The notes beneath the pieces are model-generated. The model saw only the letters and a program-made list of their open reading frames with translations. It did not search any database and had not been told where the DNA came from. Positions 44,867-54,171 of a stretch of 64,000 bases of DNA are shown here, piece after piece (positions within the stretch are counted from its first letter, which is position 1; the number at the start of each line of letters is the position of its first letter). Position numbers and translations under genes: made by a program. The DNA lies in the NCBI GenBank assembly GCA_019218415.1, contig JAHUUL010000002.1, forward strand, positions 124,001 through 188,000, written 5' to 3'. The stretch comes from Dermabacteraceae bacterium TAE3-ERU27 (GTDB lineage: Bacteria; Actinomycetota; Actinomycetes; Actinomycetales; Dermabacteraceae).

Positions 44867-44879
44867 GGGCGGGAAAAGG

Positions 44880-46973
44880 CTAGGCCTTGGCGGCGGCGAG
44901 GGATTCGCGGGCCGCTGCGGCCACGTTTTCGGCGGTGAAACCGAACTCGGCAAACAGGGTGTCGGCGTCCGCGGAAGCACCGTAGTGCTCGAGCGAGACT
45001 GCGCGACCGGCATCTCCGAGGTAACGGTGCCACGGCATCGCGATGCCTGCCTCTACGCTGACGCGGGCCTTGACTGCGCTCGGCAGCACGGACTCGCGGT
45101 ATTCGGCGTCCTGCTCATCGAACCATTCGAGGCAGGGGGCGGAGACCACGCGCGCCTGAATGCCCTCTTCCGCCAGCAGCTTGCGCGCACCGAGCGCGAA
45201 CTGCACCTCGGAACCGGTGGCGATCAGCACGACGTCCGGGGTGCCCTCGGTGTCGGCCAGCACGTAGGCGCCGCGAGCCAGCCCGGCGGCATCCGCCAGC
45301 TCCTCGCGGTCCAGGGTCGGCACTGCCTGACGGGTCAGCACCAGGCCGACGGGACCGTTATCGCGTTCCAGGATCGCCTTCCAGGCCTGCGCGGTTTCGT
45401 TGGCGTCCGCCGGGCGCACGATGGACAGGTTCGGGATGGCACGCATAGCGGCCAGGTGTTCCACCGGCTGGTGGGTAGGCCCGTCTTCGCCCAGGCCGAT
45501 CGAGTCGTGGGTCCAGACGTAGGTTACCGGCACGTTCATCAACGCGGCCAGGCGAACCGCGCCGCGCATGTAGTCGCTGAAGGTAAAGAAGGTGCCGCCG
45601 TAGGGACGGGTCAGGCCGTGCAGCGCGATACCGGAAAGGGCCGCGCCCATCGCGTGCTCACGGATACCGAAGTGCAGGGTGCGCCCGTAGGGGTTGCCCT
45701 GGAAGGTTTCGGTGGAGCGATGCTCGGGCAGGAACGACGGCTCGCCCTTCATGGTGGTGTTGTTGGAGCCGGCCAGGTCGGCGCTGCCGCCCCAAAGTTC
45801 GGGCAGCGGCTCGGCCAGGGCGCTCAGCACGTTACCGGAAGCGGCGCGGGTGGCAACGCCCTTTTCGTCGGCGGGGAAGGTCGGCAGGGAAGCTTCCCAG
45901 CCCGCGGGCAGCTTGCGCTCGCGCAGGCGCTCCAGCAGCTCCGCCCGCTCCGGGTTCTTCTCCTGCCAGGCTGCGAAGGCGGCGTCCCATTCGCTGCGGG
46001 CCTCGCTTGCGCGCGCGGCGAGTTTGCGGGTGTGGGCCAGCACCTCGTCCTCGACCTGGAAATTGGCCTCGGGGTCGAAGCCCAGCACGTTCTTCAGCGC
46101 GGCAAGTTCCTCGCCGCCGAGCTTCGAGCCGTGCACGCCGTGCGTGTTCTGCGCGGTCGGGCAGGGCCAGGCGATGATGGTGCGCAGGGCAATGAAGGAG
46201 GGCTTATCGGTGACCGACTGCGCCTCGCGGATCGCCTGTTTGAGGGCCGCGACGTCCTCGACGTAGTCGCCGGTGACGGTCCAGTCCACGCGCTGGGTGT
46301 GCCAGCCGTAGGCTTCATAGCGGCCAACCACGTCTTCACTGAACGCGATGTCGGTTTCGCCCTCGATGGAAATCTTGTTGTCGTCCCAGATCACGATCAG
46401 GTTGCCGAGGTCCTGGGTGCCCGCGAGGGAGGATGCCTCTGCGGTAACGCCCTCTTCCAGATCGCCATCGGAAGCGAGCACGTAAACGAAGTGGTCGAAC
46501 GGGCTTTCGCCGGCGGGGGCGGCGGGGTCGAGCAGGCCGCGTTCACGGCGGGCCGCCATGGCCATGCCGACCGCGGAAGCGAGGCCCTGGCCGAGCGGGC
46601 CGGTGGTGATCTCCACGCCGCGGGTGTGACCGTACTCAGGGTGTCCGGGGGTCAGCGAGTTCAGGGTGCGCAGCTGCTTCAGGTCCTCAAGCTCAAGGCC
46701 AAAGCCGCCGAGGAAAAGCTGAATGTACTGCGTGATGCTGGAGTGGCCGCAGGAAAGTACGAAGCGGTCGCGGCCAAGCCATTCGGTGTCTGCCGGATCG
46801 TGACGCATGACGTCCTGGTAGAGCAGGTAGGCGACGGGCGCGAGGCTGATCGCGGTGCCGGGGTGGCCGTTGCCAACCTTTTCTACGGCGTCGGCCGCGA
46901 GAACACGCACGGTGTCTACCGCACGCTTATCAAGGCTGTTCCAGCCCTCGGGAGCGGTGAAGGTGTTGCTCAT
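44880..46973 (-). CDS. tkt: Transketolase
   Basis: Thiamine diphosphate enzyme moving two-carbon units among pentose and triose/hexose phosphates. The 697-residue protein has the N-terminal GHPGTAISLAPVAYLLY, the cofactor region LGQGLASAVGMA and ASDGDLEEGVTAEASSLAGT, and the transketolase motif GLGEDGPTHQPVEHLAAMRA. Its ATG has GGGGAA about eight bases upstream. It is the first gene of tkt-zwf-opcA/pgl and diverges from ctaB. Confidence 0.97.
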   Translation of the reverse strand: MSNTFTAPEGWNSLDKRAVDTVRVLAADAVEKVGNGHPGTAISLAPVAYLLYQDVMRHDPADTEWLGRDRFVLSCGHSSITQYIQLFLGGFGLELEDLKQLRTLNSLTPGHPEYGHTRGVEITTGPLGQGLASAVGMAMAARRERGLLDPAAPAGESPFDHFVYVLASDGDLEEGVTAEASSLAGTQDLGNLIVIWDDNKISIEGETDIAFSEDVVGRYEAYGWHTQRVDWTVTGDYVEDVAALKQAIREAQSVTDKPSFIALRTIIAWPCPTAQNTHGVHGSKLGGEELAALKNVLGFDPEANFQVEDEVLAHTRKLAARASEARSEWDAAFAAWQEKNPERAELLERLRERKLPAGWEASLPTFPADEKGVATRAASGNVLSALAEPLPELWGGSADLAGSNNTTMKGEPSFLPEHRSTETFQGNPYGRTLHFGIREHAMGAALSGIALHGLTRPYGGTFFTFSDYMRGAVRLAALMNVPVTYVWTHDSIGLGEDGPTHQPVEHLAAMRAIPNLSIVRPADANETAQAWKAILERDNGPVGLVLTRQAVPTLDREELADAAGLARGAYVLADTEGTPDVVLIATGSEVQFALGARKLLAEEGIQARVVSAPCLEWFDEQDAEYRESVLPSAVKARVSVEAGIAMPWHRYLGDAGRAVSLEHYGASADADTLFAEFGFTAENVAAAARESLAAAKA

Positions 46974-47060
46974 GGGTGGTTCCCCTTTTCCCCTAAGACA
47001 TATTGATGGTCTGTGACAACTCTAGTCTTTCCCGCGAATTAAGTCGCGGGGACTCGTCCC

Positions 47061-47088
47061 TTGTCATAGACTGACGAGGAATTATGAA
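47061..47088 (+). promoter_or_regulatory. Promoter for ctaB
   Basis: TTGTCA (47061-47066), a 16-base spacer and TATGAA (47083-47088) in the 142-base divergent region between tkt and ctaB. Predicted start about 47095. No equally good minus-strand promoter for tkt was recognised. Confidence 0.5.
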
Positions 47089-47115
47089 CTTTTACAACTA
47101 CTGTCAGGACGGTTT

Positions 47116-48054
47116 GTGGGCACGGACGTGACTAGGGCTCCTCGCACTAAAACTGCCCCTAAACGCAGCTTCGGACGCGTTCTGCAGGGCTATGTTGCGC
47201 TAACCAAACCGCGCATTATCGAACTGTTGCTGATCACGACCATCCCGACGATGTTCCTGGCAGCGCACGGTTTTCCCTCTCCCTGGCTGATTCTGGCCAC
47301 GGTGGTTGGCGGCTACCTTTCCGCGGGCGGCGCGAACGCCCTTAACTGCTATCTGGATCGCGACATCGACGCCGCGATGAACCGCACCAAAAACAGGCCG
47401 ATCGTGACCGGGCTGATAAGCCCCCGCAACGCGTTAATTTTCGGTCTCGCGCTCAGCGTAATTTCCACCGCCTGGCTGTGGCTCCTCGTGAACCCCATGT
47501 CGGCGTTGCTTTCCGCCGCGGCAATCTTCCTTTACGTCGTGTTCTACACGATGCTGCTAAAGCGCCGCACCAGCCAGAACATCGTCTGGGGTGGCGTCGC
47601 TGGCTGCTTCCCGGTACTGATCGGCTGGTCCGCGGTTACGGGAACCGTCTCTCTGACCGCGGTCGCGCTCTTCCTGGTCATCTTCTTCTGGACACCGCCG
47701 CACTACTGGCCGCTGGCGGAAAAGTTCACCGCCGACTACCGCCGGGCGGGAGTCCCCATGCTTCCCGTCGTGGCTAGCCGCGGCACCGTTGCAGTGCAAA
47801 TGATCGGGCACACGCTGGCGATGATCGCCTCCAGCCTGGCCATCGTGCCGCTTGAACACACCGGCCCCGTCTACACGGTGAGCGCGGCGCTGCTCGGTGC
47901 CTGGTTCCTCTTCCTGGTGGTGCGGTATGCGCTGCGGGTGCAAAAGGGAAAGAGCGGCAAGGAACTCAATCCGATGGGCGTATTCCACGGTTCCATCACC
48001 TACCTGACCCTGCTCTTCATCGCGCTCGCCCTGGATCCCTTCTTTAGCCTGTGA
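47116..48054 (+). CDS. ctaB: Protoheme IX farnesyltransferase (heme O synthase)
   Basis: UbiA-family membrane prenyltransferase that converts heme B to heme O for terminal oxidases. The 312-residue protein has about eight to nine hydrophobic helices, the first aspartate-rich motif NCYLDRDIDAAMNRTKNRP and the second FADYRRAGVPMLP-like region (reads FTADYRRAGVPMLP). ctaA (heme A synthase) is not in the window. The position after tkt is conserved in actinobacteria. It implies respiratory capacity. Overlaps xerD by four bases. Confidence 0.95.
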   Translation: MGTDVTRAPRTKTAPKRSFGRVLQGYVALTKPRIIELLLITTIPTMFLAAHGFPSPWLILATVVGGYLSAGGANALNCYLDRDIDAAMNRTKNRPIVTGLISPRNALIFGLALSVISTAWLWLLVNPMSALLSAAAIFLYVVFYTMLLKRRTSQNIVWGGVAGCFPVLIGWSAVTGTVSLTAVALFLVIFFWTPPHYWPLAEKFTADYRRAGVPMLPVVASRGTVAVQMIGHTLAMIASSLAIVPLEHTGPVYTVSAALLGAWFLFLVVRYALRVQKGKSGKELNPMGVFHGSITYLTLLFIALALDPFFSL

Positions 48055-49004
48055 GCGAGCTGCCCCGCGCGCTCGCGCGCAGCGCGGAGCAATTCCTGAG
48101 TTATCTGCGGATAGAGCGGGGACTTTCCGTTAATACGGTTTCCTCTTACAGGCGCGATCTGGCGCGTTTCTTGGCCTATGCCTGTACCGAGGGAGCGCGT
48201 GAACCGGGGGAGCTTAACGCGGAGATGATTCGCGCCTATCCGCTCGTTTTACGCGCGGGCAGCGACGGTGGGGCGGTGCTGGCCGCAAGTTCCACGGCGC
48301 GGGCGATTGCCGCTGTGAAAAGCTACTGCGCTTTCCTGCAGCGGCAGGGTGACACCGCCGTTTCGCTCGCGGGGGAGGTGAAGGCCCCGAAACGCGACAA
48401 AAATCTGCCCCACCCCCTGCCGGTGGCTGACGTTACCCGGCTAGTCGAAAGGGCATCGCTACCGAGCGGCGGCAGACTGACGGAGCAGCGCGCCCTGCGA
48501 GACAGGGCGCTTTTGGAGGTGCTCTACGGTTGCGGTTCTCGCATTAGCGAAGCCTGCGGGATAGACATCGATGATCTCTCCCTGGAGGAGGGGGCGATCT
48601 TGCTGCGCGGTAAAGGAAATAAGCAGCGGGTGGTTCCGCTCGGCAGATACGCGGCCGCCGCGATCGGCGCCTACTTGACCTCCGCGCGGCCCGCGCTGGT
48701 TGCGCGGGGTAAGGGTTCTCCCGCCCTGTTTCTCGGCGCGAGCGGCGGCAGGCTGACGCGCCAGGCGGCGTGGCAGGTGGTTAAAAACTGCGCGGAAGCG
48801 GAAGGCTTGGGGGATAAGGTGTCCCCGCACACCCTGCGTCACTCCTACGCCACGCACATGTTGCAAGCGGGCGCTGACGTGCGCGTGGTGCAGGAGCTAC
48901 TGGGACATGCGTCGGTCGCCACCACGCAGATATATACCCAGGTGACGATCGATTCGCTACGTGAAGCGTTCCTGATGGCCCACCCGCGCTCGCGTACGAC
49001 CTAA
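48051..49004 (+). CDS. xerD: Tyrosine recombinase XerD
   Basis: Resolves chromosome dimers at dif with XerC. The 317 residues comprise an N-terminal SAM-like core-binding domain (LSYLRIERGLSVNTVSSYRR) and a C-terminal catalytic domain with all expected residues: arginine in GSRISEACG, lysine in GKGNKQRVV, HTLRHSYATH, histidine in LLGHASVATT and the nucleophile tyrosine in TQIYTQ. Its place before parA and rluB marks it as the housekeeping recombinase, not a phage integrase. Confidence 0.94.
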   Translation: MSELPRALARSAEQFLSYLRIERGLSVNTVSSYRRDLARFLAYACTEGAREPGELNAEMIRAYPLVLRAGSDGGAVLAASSTARAIAAVKSYCAFLQRQGDTAVSLAGEVKAPKRDKNLPHPLPVADVTRLVERASLPSGGRLTEQRALRDRALLEVLYGCGSRISEACGIDIDDLSLEEGAILLRGKGNKQRVVPLGRYAAAAIGAYLTSARPALVARGKGSPALFLGASGGRLTRQAAWQVVKNCAEAEGLGDKVSPHTLRHSYATHMLQAGADVRVVQELLGHASVATTQIYTQVTIDSLREAFLMAHPRSRTT

Positions 49005-49046
49005 GATAGAGACAAACACCCGACGTTTTGTAGATGGGACGAGGAA

Positions 49047-49916
49047 GTGACGAGCGCTAAGCAGACACTGGATATAGACCTGGGGCCGACCGGCCGCCCG
49101 GCACAGGACTTCCCGCAGCCGCAGCCGCTCAGTTCGCACGGCCCCGCCCGGATCATCTCGATGGTGAACCAGAAGGGCGGCGTAGGTAAGACCACCTCGG
49201 TTATTAACCTGGGGGCCGCGCTGGCGGAATACGGGCGCAAGGTGCTGCTGGTAGATCTGGATCCGCAGGCCGCGCTGTCGGCAGGCACCGGCATCAACGC
49301 AAACGAGCTAGACGTTACCGTTTACAACCTGCTCATCGAGCGCGGTCACGACGTGCGCGAGGTGATTCGGGAAACCAGCACCGAAAACCTGGACGTGCTG
49401 CCCGCAAACATTGACCTTTCCGCGGCCGAGGTGCAGCTGGTGAACGAGGTGGCGCGCGAGATGGCGCTGGCTCGGGTGCTGCGCCAGGTAGAGGACGACT
49501 ACGACGTAATCATCATCGACTGCCAGCCCTCGCTGGGCCTGCTCACCGTGAACGCGCTGGCCGCAAGCCACGGTGTGATCATCCCGCTCGAATGCGAGTT
49601 CTTTGCGCTGCGCGGCGTCGCCCTGCTGGTGGAAACCATCGAAAAGGTGCAGGATCGCATTAACCCGCGCCTGGAGATTGACGGCATTCTGGCCACCATG
49701 TTCGATTCCCGTACGCTGCACACCCGCGAGGTGGTAGCGCGCGTGGTGGAGGCATTCCCGGACAAGGTGTTCCATACCGCTATCAAGCGCACCATAAAGT
49801 TCCCCGACGCCTCCGTGGCGGCGGAGCCGATCACCTCCTACGCCTCCAGCCACGCCGGCGCGGAAAACTATCGCAGCCTGGCGCGTGAGCTGATTTCCCG
49901 GGGCGGAGCCCCGTGA
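49047..49916 (+). CDS. parA: ParA/Soj-family chromosome partitioning ATPase
   Basis: Walker-type ATPase of the Soj/MinD superfamily. The 289-residue protein has the deviant Walker A in MVNQKGGVGKTTSVINLG near residue 42, VDLDPQAALSAG and the Walker B region VIIIDCQPSLGLLT. The first 30 residues are a proline-rich extension. No parB is adjacent, so it is the second, scp-linked ParA of actinobacteria, not the origin-proximal one. It overlaps rluB directly; scpA and scpB, normally between them, are missing. Confidence 0.93.
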   Translation: MTSAKQTLDIDLGPTGRPAQDFPQPQPLSSHGPARIISMVNQKGGVGKTTSVINLGAALAEYGRKVLLVDLDPQAALSAGTGINANELDVTVYNLLIERGHDVREVIRETSTENLDVLPANIDLSAAEVQLVNEVAREMALARVLRQVEDDYDVIIIDCQPSLGLLTVNALAASHGVIIPLECEFFALRGVALLVETIEKVQDRINPRLEIDGILATMFDSRTLHTREVVARVVEAFPDKVFHTAIKRTIKFPDASVAAEPITSYASSHAGAENYRSLARELISRGGAP

Positions 49917-50752
49917 GCGCAGCGCGCAAACGGTCGGCGTTTAACGCCCCCAAGAAAGTAACGCTGCGCGCCAGCGACGGCAGCAAGGTGCGCGGTAACG
50001 CGGAGGCCGACGTGCACCGCGAGGACGGCATCCGATTGCAAAAGGTACTGGCCGAAGCGGGGTTTGGTTCGCGCCGCGCCTGCGAGGTGATCATCGCCCA
50101 GGGACGCGTCAGCGTGGACGGCACGGTGGTCACGGGTGCTGGCGTGCGCATCGACCCGCAGCAGCAGGTAGTGCACGTTGACGGTAGGCGCCTGCAACTG
50201 CGCCAGGAACTTGTCACTTACGCGCTGAACAAGCCGCGCCGCGTGGTGAGCGCGATGAGCGATCCGCAGGGCAGGCGCGACCTCAGCGATTTTGTGGCCG
50301 ACATCCCCGAGCGGGTCTATCACGTCGGCAGGCTCGACTACGAAACGGAGGGCCTGCTGCTGCTGACCAACGACGGCGAACTGGCACACCGTTTGACCCA
50401 CCCGAGCTTCTCGGTGGAAAAAACGTACGTCTGCGCCTTCGACTGCCCCGGTCAGTTCCCGCGCGGTCTGCTCAAGAACCTGCGCGATGGCGTGGAGCTG
50501 GAGGACGGCCCGGCGAAGGCCGACGCTGCGAAGCTGATCGCGCACAACGGGCGCGAAGCGGTGGTGGAAGTGACCCTGCACGAGGGGCGTAACCGGATCG
50601 TGCGCCGCATGTTCGCCTCCCAGGGATTCGAGCTAACCCGCCTGGTGCGTACCCGCATCGGCTCGGTGCTGCTCGGCAGCCAGCAGGCGGGGAAGTTGCG
50701 CCCCGTGCAGGGGAAGGAACTGGGCACGCTGATGGCCCAGGTTGGCCTGTAG
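49913..50752 (+). CDS. rluB: 23S/16S rRNA pseudouridine synthase, RsuA/RluB family
   Basis: Isomerises a uridine in rRNA. The 279 residues have an S4 RNA-binding domain (RLQKVLAEAGFGSRRACEVII, residues about 40-100) and the catalytic domain with aspartate in GRLDYETEGLLLLTND and the EGRNRIVRRMF motif. The N-terminal 35 residues are basic and disordered in character. The start overlaps parA by four bases. Rsu/RluB assignment of the exact target base is not possible from sequence. Confidence 0.92.
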   Translation: MSAARKRSAFNAPKKVTLRASDGSKVRGNAEADVHREDGIRLQKVLAEAGFGSRRACEVIIAQGRVSVDGTVVTGAGVRIDPQQQVVHVDGRRLQLRQELVTYALNKPRRVVSAMSDPQGRRDLSDFVADIPERVYHVGRLDYETEGLLLLTNDGELAHRLTHPSFSVEKTYVCAFDCPGQFPRGLLKNLRDGVELEDGPAKADAAKLIAHNGREAVVEVTLHEGRNRIVRRMFASQGFELTRLVRTRIGSVLLGSQQAGKLRPVQGKELGTLMAQVGL

Positions 50753-50842
50753 GGATTATTTTCGGGGCCGTTTGTTTACGGACGGTCTGTAACCTTGCGC
50801 CTACCCGCGCCCGCCAGCGGGCATATCTGGCTTCCCTCCCGA

Positions 50843-50848
50843 TAGGAT
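50843..50848 (+). promoter_or_regulatory. -10 box of a probable leaderless cmk-der promoter
   Basis: TAGGAT ends exactly six bases before the cmk-der GTG. The intervening bases are GGGGGC, with no Shine-Dalgarno. Confidence 0.55.
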
Positions 50849-50854
50849 GGGGGC

Positions 50855-53011
50855 GTGATTGAGAACTCGCTTATTGTTGCCATCGACGGCCCTTCGGGCT
50901 CCGGCAAGTCCACCGTTTCTCGGCGCCTTGCTGCCGAGCTGGGCGGCGGCTACGTAGATACCGGCTCCATGTACCGGGTCGTTACCTGGTATTGCCTGCG
51001 CGAAGGCATTGACCTAGACGACCGCTTTGCGGTGGCCCGCGCGGCGAGCGAGCTGGATCTGCGTCTTTGCACCGACCCGGAGGCACCCGCCGTTGCGGTG
51101 GGAGAGACGATCCTGGGCGATGAGATCCGCAGCGAAGAGATTTCTAGCCAGGTTTCCCGCGTCGCCACCAACCTCGATGTACGCGCGGTGCTACAGCAGC
51201 GCCAGCGCGAGATCATCAGCCAGACCGCTAAGCGGCACGGCTCCTGCGTGGCCGAGGGGCGAGACATCACCACCGTGGTTTATCCGGACGCTGACGTGCG
51301 TATCCTGCTCACCGCGAGTGAGGAGGCCCGCATGGCGCGCCGGGCGAAGGAACTCAACATCGGTGAGGTGAGCGATGCCGACGTGGCACAGCGGATGCAG
51401 GATCAGGTGCTGCGCCGCGACCGTGACGATGCCACCGTCTCCCAGTTCCTGACCGCGCCCGACGGCGTGACCACGATCGATACCTCCGAGATGGGGATCG
51501 ACGAAGTGGTGGCGGCGGTGCTGTCTCTCACCGAGGCAACCGGAGCGCTGCCGGGCGAAGACGCGGACGCTTACGACGACGACACCGTTGAGGCAGCCTG
51601 GCGCAGCGGCCTGGAAGAGTACGAACTCGATGAGGACGACCGGGCCCTCCTGGACGGCGAGATCCCCACGGAACACGAGGGCGAGGTGCGCCGCACCCTG
51701 CCGGTACTGGCCGTGGTGGGACGCCCGAACGTAGGTAAATCCACGCTCGTAAACCGCATCCTGGGCAGGCGCGAGGCCGTGGTCGAAGACGTCCCCGGCG
51801 TTACCCGTGACCGCGTGCTTTACCCGGCTGATTGGGCCGGGCGAGACTTCATGCTGGTGGATACCGGCGGCTGGGAAGGCCGCGTGCAGGGTATTTCTTA
51901 CCGCATCGCGGAACAGGCCGAAATCGCCGTGGAAATGGCCGATGCGATCCTGTTCGTGGTCGACGCCACCGTGGGGGTTACCGAGACGGATCAGCAGCTC
52001 GTAAAGGTGCTGCGCCGCTCCGGTAAGCCGGTTGTGGTCGCCGCCAACAAGGTAGACGACGAACGCGGCGAGCTTGAGGCGGCGGCGCTGTGGAACCTGG
52101 GCCTCGGCGAGCCCTACCCGGTGTCGGGCCTGCACGGCCGCGGCTCCGGCGATCTGCTCGATGCCGTGATGGCGGTACTCCCGAAGGAAGGCAAGGCTCT
52201 CGCGCCCTACGCCGGGCCGCGCCGCGTGGCGCTGATCGGCCGACCCAACGTCGGTAAGTCCTCGCTGCTGAACAGGCTCGCGGGGGAGAACCGCGTGGTT
52301 GTCGATTCGACCGCGGGCACCACCCGCGATCCGGTCGATGAAAAGATCGAGCTGGGTGGCAAGGAATGGATCTTCGTGGATACCGCGGGTATTCGCCGCC
52401 GCATCCACAACCACCAGGGGGCGGAGTTTTACGCCTCGCTGCGCACCCAGTCAGCCCTGGAGAAGGCCGAGGTGGCGATCGTGCTGCTGGAGGCCAGCGA
52501 GCCGATCTCCTCCCAGGACCTAAAGATCATCGATACGGTGGTTGAATCCGGGCGAGCCCTGGTGCTGGCGTTCAACAAGTGGGATCTGATCGACGAAGAG
52601 CGCCACAAGCAGCTCGAATATGAGATCGCCACCGATCTGGCACACGTCGCCTGGGCGCCGCGCGTCAATATTTCGGCAGAGACGGGCCGTGCGGTCAACA
52701 AGCTGGTTCCGGCGCTGGAGACCGCGTTGGAATCTTGGGACGCACGCATCCCCACCGGCAGGTTGAACGCGTTCCTGGGCACCCTGGTGGCGGCGCACCC
52801 GCACCCCCTGCGGGGCGGAAAGCAGCCGCGCATTCTCTTTGCGACCCAGGCACGCAGCAGGCCGCCGCGTTTCGTGGTGTTTGCGACCGGCTTCCTGGAG
52901 CACGGCTACCGTCGCTTCATCGAACGCCGTCTGCGCGAGGACTTCCAGTTCCCCGGTACCCCGATCGAGATCGGCGTACGTATACGCGAGAAGAGAAAGG
53001 GACGGCGCTAG
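50855..53011 (+). CDS. cmk-der: Fused cytidylate kinase / ribosome-assembly GTPase Der
   Basis: A 718-residue bifunctional protein. Residues 1-225 are CMP kinase (P-loop [10 protein letters not shown] at 11-20, [19 protein letters not shown]). Residues 226-280 are an acidic linker rich in D and E. Residues 282-718 are Der/EngA with two GTPase domains, GRPNVGKST at 289-297 and GRPNVGKSS at 462-470, their NKVD and NKWD guanine motifs, and a C-terminal KH-like domain. Separate but adjacent genes in mycobacteria; fused forms are known in several actinobacteria. GTG 50855 lacks a Shine-Dalgarno. Confidence 0.96.
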   Translation: MIENSLIVAIDGPSGSGKSTVSRRLAAELGGGYVDTGSMYRVVTWYCLREGIDLDDRFAVARAASELDLRLCTDPEAPAVAVGETILGDEIRSEEISSQVSRVATNLDVRAVLQQRQREIISQTAKRHGSCVAEGRDITTVVYPDADVRILLTASEEARMARRAKELNIGEVSDADVAQRMQDQVLRRDRDDATVSQFLTAPDGVTTIDTSEMGIDEVVAAVLSLTEATGALPGEDADAYDDDTVEAAWRSGLEEYELDEDDRALLDGEIPTEHEGEVRRTLPVLAVVGRPNVGKSTLVNRILGRREAVVEDVPGVTRDRVLYPADWAGRDFMLVDTGGWEGRVQGISYRIAEQAEIAVEMADAILFVVDATVGVTETDQQLVKVLRRSGKPVVVAANKVDDERGELEAAALWNLGLGEPYPVSGLHGRGSGDLLDAVMAVLPKEGKALAPYAGPRRVALIGRPNVGKSSLLNRLAGENRVVVDSTAGTTRDPVDEKIELGGKEWIFVDTAGIRRRIHNHQGAEFYASLRTQSALEKAEVAIVLLEASEPISSQDLKIIDTVVESGRALVLAFNKWDLIDEERHKQLEYEIATDLAHVAWAPRVNISAETGRAVNKLVPALETALESWDARIPTGRLNAFLGTLVAAHPHPLRGGKQPRILFATQARSRPPRFVVFATGFLEHGYRRFIERRLREDFQFPGTPIEIGVRIREKRKGRR

Positions 53012-53044
53012 CCTGCGCGTGTGCGCGCATGGTGGCTAACGGCG

Positions 53045-53050
53045 TAGGAT
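53045..53050 (+). promoter_or_regulatory. -10 box of a probable leaderless phosphoribosyltransferase promoter
   Basis: TAGGAT ends exactly six bases before the ATG at 53057. No Shine-Dalgarno is visible. Confidence 0.55.
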
Positions 53051-53056
53051 ATTCGT

Positions 53057-53584
53057 ATGGTGCGTGAAGACGACGAAACACTGGTAAATCGTGAGGTGCT
53101 CTCCTGGAGCGAGTTCGGTGAGGCGAGCCGCGAACTGGCACGCCAGATCCTGGCTTCGGGGTGGATGCCCGATCTGGTTATCGCCGTTGCGCGCGGCGGC
53201 CTGCTGCCTGCGGGCGCGCTGGGTTACGCGCTTGACGTGAAGGCCATGGGCACGATGAACGTGGAGTTCTACACGGGTATCGACGAGACCCTGGAGGAGC
53301 CGGTGCTGCTGGCCCCGCACATGGATACTTCCGATATCGCGGGCCAGAGGGTGCTGGTCGTTGATGATGTGGCCGACTCGGGTAAGACCCTGGCCAAGGT
53401 GATGGAACTGCTGCGGGCAGAGGGCGTGCCGCTGAACGACGGCGACGCTCCCGTGGACGCCCGCTGCGCTGTGCTCTACACCAAGCCGCGTAGCGAAATT
53501 AAGCCGGACTACTCCTGGAAGGAAACCAGCGACTGGATCTCCTTCCCGTGGTCCTGCCAGCCGCCGGTCACGCTCGAGGACTGA
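53057..53584 (+). CDS. Type I phosphoribosyltransferase (purine/xanthine type, unassigned)
   Basis: A 175-residue phosphoribosyltransferase-fold protein. The PRPP motif is RVLVVDDVADSGKTLAKV (about residues 98-115), preceded by the pyrophosphate loop VIAVARGGLLPAG. The short hood and C-terminal YTKPRSEIKPDY...WISFPW resemble Gpt-like xanthine-guanine enzymes. The base used cannot be set from sequence. Single-gene unit between a leaderless promoter and a terminator. Confidence 0.85.
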   Translation: MVREDDETLVNREVLSWSEFGEASRELARQILASGWMPDLVIAVARGGLLPAGALGYALDVKAMGTMNVEFYTGIDETLEEPVLLAPHMDTSDIAGQRVLVVDDVADSGKTLAKVMELLRAEGVPLNDGDAPVDARCAVLYTKPRSEIKPDYSWKETSDWISFPWSCQPPVTLED

Positions 53585-53620
53585 TCTTTTAGCTTCCATC
53601 TGGATAATCCATTAGTTTCA

Positions 53621-53659
53621 CGCTCGGCCTTCCTCGCGGAGGGCCGAGCGTTCTCTTTA
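53621..53659 (+). terminator. Terminator after the phosphoribosyltransferase gene
   Basis: A 9-bp stem CGCTCGGCC/GGCCGAGCG (53621-53629 with 53642-53650) followed by TTCTCTTTA. Confidence 0.8.
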
Positions 53660-53693
53660 TCTCGTATTCGCGTTCTCCCCAAGGAGTTATGTT

Positions 53694-54168
53694 TTGGCTA
53701 CCCCCGATTTCATTCTTTCCCTGCGCGAAAAGATCGGCCACGAAAATGCTGTGGCTTTCCGGTGTGACCGTGGTGGTGTTGCACGAAGGGCGGGTACTGT
53801 GCGTGCGCCGCTCAGACAATGGGCAGTGGACTCCCGTGACGGGGATTATCGATCCGGGGGAGCAGCCGGTGGATGCCGCCGAACGCGAGGTGCTGGAAGA
53901 AACCTCGCTGAAGGTGCGCTGCACTCGCCTGGTTTCCTTGGACGTGGTTGGTCCCATGACGTATTCGAACGGCGATCGCAGCCAATACCTGGATCTTTGC
54001 TTTGCCGCGGAATACCTGTCCGGGGAACCGTTCCCCGCCGATGGTGAAAATACCGAGGCGGCGTGGTTCCCGCTCGATGCCCTGCCGCCGCTTAACGCGC
54101 GTTTCCAGCGGGCGGTGCGGGAAACTATAGCGGGAGCGCAGCAGCCGCGCATCCGCCCGGCAGAATAG
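53694..54168 (+). CDS. NUDIX hydrolase with an apparent +1 frameshift
   Basis: Nucleoside-diphosphate-X hydrolase; substrate unknown. The NUDIX box GIIDPGEQPVDAAEREVLEE is intact; the last glycine of the EExG is serine. The most natural start, TTG 53694, has AAGGAG seven bases upstream and encodes MATPDFILSLREKIGHE, but that frame leaves the NUDIX frame. Deleting one A in GAAAATG (53742-53748) joins it to MLWLSGVTVVVLHEGRVL. Without correction, translation would need ATG 53689 (only two bases from the Shine-Dalgarno; gives a cysteine- and phenylalanine-rich odd N-terminus) or ATG 53746. Sequencing error, mutation or recoding are all possible. Confidence 0.8.
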
Positions 54169-54171
54169 GCC

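Noticed and set aside
48051-49004. Tyrosine recombinase as a phage or island integrase
   Set aside because: Length, motifs and the xerD-parA-rluB-cmk/der context match the housekeeping XerD.
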